A stretch of DNA of 64,000 nt from a virus. The stretch lies in the IMG/VR virus record IMGVR_UViG_3300042867_001289, positions 62,001 through 126,000 of that record; one strand, 5' to 3'. The position numbers and the translations under genes were made by a program. Shown piece after piece: positions 61,901 to 64,000 of the stretch. Each line of letters begins with the position of its first letter. The first letter of the stretch is position 1. The notes beneath the pieces are model-generated. The model searched no databases. It had not been told where the DNA came from and worked only from the letters and a program-made list of their open reading frames with translations.

Positions 61901-62448
61901 TTACGCACCCGAGAAGGAGTCTTCGGAGTCTTCTGACGAGCAACATCAACTGAAGCATTCCGCTCACCAGAACGAGAAGGAAGCTGGCTCGCAGCAACAA
62001 GATCCCTAATCTGTTCTGCCCCACTCGGAGCAGGCTGCTCCTTCGGAGTATTATCAAAAATCAGCCCATCACCATCACCATCACGCTTATCAGCATTCGG
62101 ATCAGAAGCAACGCTCCGCCTTCGCGCCAAAGCCCCCGGAGAAATATCAGGCGTAACACGCCTACGAGTGCGACCAATACGGTTACCAGCACCACGATTA
62201 AAACGCCTACCCAAAATCTTAGTATCATCACCATCAAACTCAGCGACAAGACGACGCGTAACAGCAGGACCATACTCCCGCCCAAAATCATTCGTTAACT
62301 GCCCGCCCCCACTCCCAGGAGGGCAACGAAAACCTTCTAAACTAGAATCCCAAACAGCATCATACGACTTCGCAGCAAAAGCATAAGACGCCAAACGTTG
62401 ATCATAAACAAAAGCACCAACACGGGCATCTATGACTGCTCTTTTCAC
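58963..62448 (-). CDS. Very large head-proximal coiled-coil protein
   Basis: A 1161-residue protein, GTG start in a GTGA overlap with the previous gene. The N-terminus has R-C-P-P-G-S-G-G-G-Q and a basic R-R-R-F-N-R region; residues about 118-135 carry D-G-D-G-D-G-L-I-F-D-N, an EF-hand-like loop shared with the 728-residue protein. The centre is low-complexity, acidic and coiled coil. The last 220 residues form a folded domain with F-S-R-L-I-H-D-G-P-Q-I-G and A-E-D-G-T-Y-V-W-A-R-L-G-F. The Y-x-W-x-R-L-G-F motif recalls GNAT-like domains in MuF-type head proteins; I cannot show catalysis. Probable minor capsid or ejected protein. Confidence 0.6.
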   Translation of the reverse strand: MKRAVIDARVGAFVYDQRLASYAFAAKSYDAVWDSSLEGFRCPPGSGGGQLTNDFGREYGPAVTRRLVAEFDGDDTKILGRRFNRGAGNRIGRTRRRVTPDISPGALARRRSVASDPNADKRDGDGDGLIFDNTPKEQPAPSGAEQIRDLVAASQLPSRSGERNASVDVARQKTPKTPSRVRKATVRDELPAASKPVVEDSPSEAFVDAQDKLSALSEEAQRLVSDPRKQIDMDDLERRAALARSRMDFEDFFRFNTSGYEEYLDEMDKVLADFESMFDSVDLDSFSDEELATLTNSYNKIYDDFNEQYDLNVMAFRKVSDDLVDSWESADARESQAASDRRTKMRQRQRDIEAQALVDEQAERVRKAIEGTSTLDLALRASVLVDSGVEAPTRERQRDALDGGDPLSDAELVVLQANDLAALWAFRSDESKARMVTDLWEYQYDNESITAEEIVEGANHNLDLLLEKWIQFSKDDPVKGISLAGDVAAKEYYDSAVQLWENAIANTTISKLPLTEKEKDSIVETGSFLTERMDAALVELDENPSKSAAHDFAIASDRLSGFIRKLVSTRKNDDDVEFYDNLISKYRKYYFNSLNKNSDSIKSDLKEMQDQISAMQEGDGTGSYISRQKFDILEDRIVELQSEIGLQSLFNSDELNDSDNINLINTQVEDAVSFKLSINEIENAKVPSIRPDATLGSTRPVIQMEQLSLDKKREFIDKPYELIETLDSLDTLDSIVGNFRRFNNTETELLENIQKLNSFAQQRYDGGDFESFQKATNLIKKSESYLSKIGIARVEYLNEQDLEGFDIVEQRKRIDAAIATHLDVHSAYEELVNIEEKAEFIINRVRDARVNVLADNIVERYGQTDAPWLDANYNPQNIEDFYKMYNAARDIANDKAAQDAIWRWAQSVWGHSVEDGSIPIRTRDGSLFKTVLDKSNSNTEIPRLFYGKIFKFNEDVGDWEQVGHFSRLIHDGPQIGNNITKNSFLYMGDDAGFNSPFANEAKNSGFQSVFNPHAFMWLNAAGFSGTELQAAEDGTYVWARLGFRPRSDSYYKTLSRLMKGKVQAYREGLDSVVLNEAQAALLEFLINKSETSRHSHLSAPGLGEYLAVLEFSEINPTMTARERSQQMMDENFGEYGGGIFKYEGNVARDPRDLTTRARWES

Positions 62449-62711
62449 GGTTCAAAAATCCCGACTTTGATTAAGCCTTTAACTTCGTCAGCTAGTTCAT
62501 CCTCAAAAATTTCATAAAGCTGCTTGCTTGAGTAACCCCAACCGGAACAAATGACCGGCTCAAGTTTCTTAATATCTCTGATGTAGATATCTTTTGCCCA
62601 TTGGTTTGCTTCTTTTTCGTGAGCTGCAGAGCAGTAAACCTCGACACCTTTGTCGTTTTCGACAAACGCGTACATAAGCTTTTTGTTGTAAATAATTTTT
62701 CCAATTCTCAT
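62445..62711 (-). CDS. Hypothetical small protein
   Basis: An 88-residue protein of alpha/beta type: strands M-R-I-G-K-I-I-Y-N and M-Y-A-F-V-E-N, helix A-A-H-E-K-E-A-N-Q-W-A-K, then V-I-C-S-G-W-G-Y-S-S and a final helix. Preceded by AGGAGAAAAAG. Its stop overlaps the GTG of the 1161-residue gene, so the two are translated together. No family recognised. Confidence 0.5.
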   Translation of the reverse strand: MRIGKIIYNKKLMYAFVENDKGVEVYCSAAHEKEANQWAKDIYIRDIKKLEPVICSGWGYSSKQLYEIFEDELADEVKGLIKVGIFEP

Positions 62712-62750
62712 CTTTTTCTCCTATTTAAAATATTTGTGAAACCCAAAAAA

Positions 62751-64000
62751 TCAGACTGCACCGTTTGGAGTAATTGATTCTAGAATAGAATCAGGATCTG
62801 TTTCCAAAATCCATTGTATACGATCAGCGGTAGTGCTTACTGACTCGCTTGCCGTAACGTCGGCACCTGCACCATACATGATTTCAGCTATAGCAGCGCT
62901 CACCTCTTTGGCGGAATCTGCATTGCGTAGACGATCTTGTGCCCGCTGGATGGCGCTTATGAGCTCTGCTCTGGTTTCAACCCAGTTGTCACGACCAGGT
63001 CCGCTACGTTTGTAAATTTCCAAAACAATAGGATTTGCCCCCTTTCCGCCGCCGCTACTGCTTTGGCTCCATTCGCTTAGAGTGGACTCAGGGTCATGAG
63101 GGCTCCAACCCGACCCAAATCCCATGCCGTGATCAATTGGGATAAGATTGACCCTGCCTTCGGCATCCCTAGTACTCATGATGTTCTGTGTGTGACGGTC
63201 GTCGTTAAGGATTGTCCAGTCTAGAAGAGTCATTGATATTAGGTCATCTGCCCCAATGTCAGTCGGTTCTCCTGCTATACCCATAGAGATGTCGTCACCA
63301 AAACTGTTTTGCGCTAATTCGATAACGATTGGTCTGGCAGCAGAGCCTGTATTACCTACACCGGCTCGAAAGTGGACAAAGGGCCTACCGTCAACGGGTC
63401 CTTGTTCTACAGGCCGAGGGGCACCCCATCTGAATGGGCTGGTAGCAAACCCCAATCTTTCTGCAATATGCGCTCCGAGCATTTCAGAAAAATCTTCATG
63501 AATGCCAACAGAAACACCATTTCCATATTTGATGCCAATGCGTTGTTTTGTTTCACGGTCATAAAACATTTGTAAGCCGTTAACGCCTTGATCCGAACCG
63601 CCGATTGGGAGGAATCTTCCACTGGTAGGGTTATCGGCAATAAAGTCAATTAGTTCTTGTTTGTCGTCTTCCCATTCTTTTACTTGATCAGGGCGAGTAG
63701 GTTTACGACGAGCTTTTTCCATGGCTACCATTGCAGCTAGATCTGATTTGGCTTGAATAGTTTCAGCATCAGAAGCATCTAATTTATCTACATATTTTTG
63801 GATATCTTCCGGGTCAACATACTGCGCATAACTTGGCAGCTTCAAGGAGTCGATATCAACACTATTGTCGACAATTGAGTTAGCGAGGAAATCGTCAGGG
63901 ACTTCAGACAAATCACCACCACCCGAGACATGATCCTTGGCTTCAACAGCATTGTGGATACCAGGTTCGCCTTCGGCAGGTGTTGCCACCTCGCCTGGCA
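62751..64000 (-). CDS. Kinase-like (PI3K/HipA-fold) head-region protein, partial
   Basis: At least 412 residues, open to the window edge; an internal GTG at 63989 is possible, but the frame continues upstream as P-G-E, so the gene is probably truncated here. An acidic, helical N-terminal part precedes a kinase-like fold: Q-R-I-G-I-K-Y-G-N-G (nucleotide-binding Lys), A-E-R-L-G-F, then T-I-L-N-D-D-R-H-T-Q-N-I-M (catalytic loop N-x-D-R-H-x-x-N) and I-P-I-D-H-G-M-G-F-G (metal-binding D-x-G), as in phosphatidylinositol-kinase-like and HipA-like proteins. It sits with large head proteins upstream of the capsid gene, so it may be a virion-delivered effector. Its substrate is unknown. Confidence 0.65.
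   Translation of the reverse strand, partial: PGEVATPAEGEPGIHNAVEAKDHVSGGGDLSEVPDDFLANSIVDNSVDIDSLKLPSYAQYVDPEDIQKYVDKLDASDAETIQAKSDLAAMVAMEKARRKPTRPDQVKEWEDDKQELIDFIADNPTSGRFLPIGGSDQGVNGLQMFYDRETKQRIGIKYGNGVSVGIHEDFSEMLGAHIAERLGFATSPFRWGAPRPVEQGPVDGRPFVHFRAGVGNTGSAARPIVIELAQNSFGDDISMGIAGEPTDIGADDLISMTLLDWTILNDDRHTQNIMSTRDAEGRVNLIPIDHGMGFGSGWSPHDPESTLSEWSQSSSGGGKGANPIVLEIYKRSGPGRDNWVETRAELISAIQRAQDRLRNADSAKEVSAAIAEIMYGAGADVTASESVSTTADRIQWILETDPDSILESITPNGAV

Noticed and set aside
1-64000. tRNA genes, integrase, transposase, attachment sites, large terminase and portal
   Set aside because: None could be recognised in any frame or as cloverleaf-like sequence by eye; lysogeny functions are not visible in the window.

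Overview
The window is part of the genome of a tailed, contractile-tail (myovirus-type) bacteriophage. A tail sheath, tail tube, tape measure, OB-fold baseplate spike, gp25-like wedge, baseplate J and tail-protein-I-like genes sit in canonical order on the minus strand, with an HK97-fold major capsid protein. The host is most likely an actinobacterium. The evidence is two WhiB-family Fe-S regulators, a DUF6197-like protein, a mycobacteriophage-style metallophosphoesterase, a Thr-rich secreted protein ending in an LxxTG motif, and several leaderless TANNNT-N6/7-ATG promoters. The moderate base composition (roughly half GC by eye) and the B12-dependent ribonucleotide reductase would fit an aquatic actinobacterium, but that is inference. 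Terminase, portal and DNA polymerase genes are not in the window and presumably lie outside it.

Layout. (1) 0-3.6 kb, plus strand: helicase-loader-like protein, primase/helicase, an HTH protein and three small ribbon-helix-helix proteins, coupled by 4-base overlaps, followed by an iteron-like repeat cluster at 3.7 kb. (2) 3.8-6.4 kb, minus strand: WhiB protein, metallophosphoesterase and small genes, facing a divergent winged-helix regulator (6454-6915, plus). (3) 6.9-12.6 kb, minus strand: a secreted protein, a glycosyltransferase, a beta-propeller protein, and the lysis genes (holin, amidase endolysin). (4) 12.6-34.6 kb, minus strand: about 20 kb of fibre/adhesin genes (collagen-like fibre, collar-domain fibre, PKD proteins, a virion esterase, and a 1934-residue protein with two barrel-like domains inserted into PKD folds). 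(5) 33.3-47.6 kb, minus strand: baseplate, tape measure, chaperones, tube, sheath and neck. (6) 47.7-52.4 kb, minus strand: a ParB-like/PAPS-reductase-like pair, a second WhiB fused to a zinc finger, and a head-associated GNAT protein. (7) 52.5-57.1 kb: two plus-strand cassettes interrupting the head block (2OG dioxygenase plus methyltransferase; class II RNR plus DUF6197). (8) 57.1-64.0 kb, minus strand: major capsid protein and very large head-proximal accessory proteins, the last a kinase-like protein cut off by the window edge.

How it works together: late genes read right to left, mostly coupled by ATGA/GTGA/TAATG overlaps, from capsid through neck, tail, baseplate and adhesins to lysis. 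Near-consensus promoters stand before the capsid gene (58561-58589) and the tail chaperone (43380-43408). No gene-free stretch exceeds 300 bases; the longest (3616-3830) holds the iteron-like repeats. I saw no tRNA, integrase, transposase or CRISPR array.
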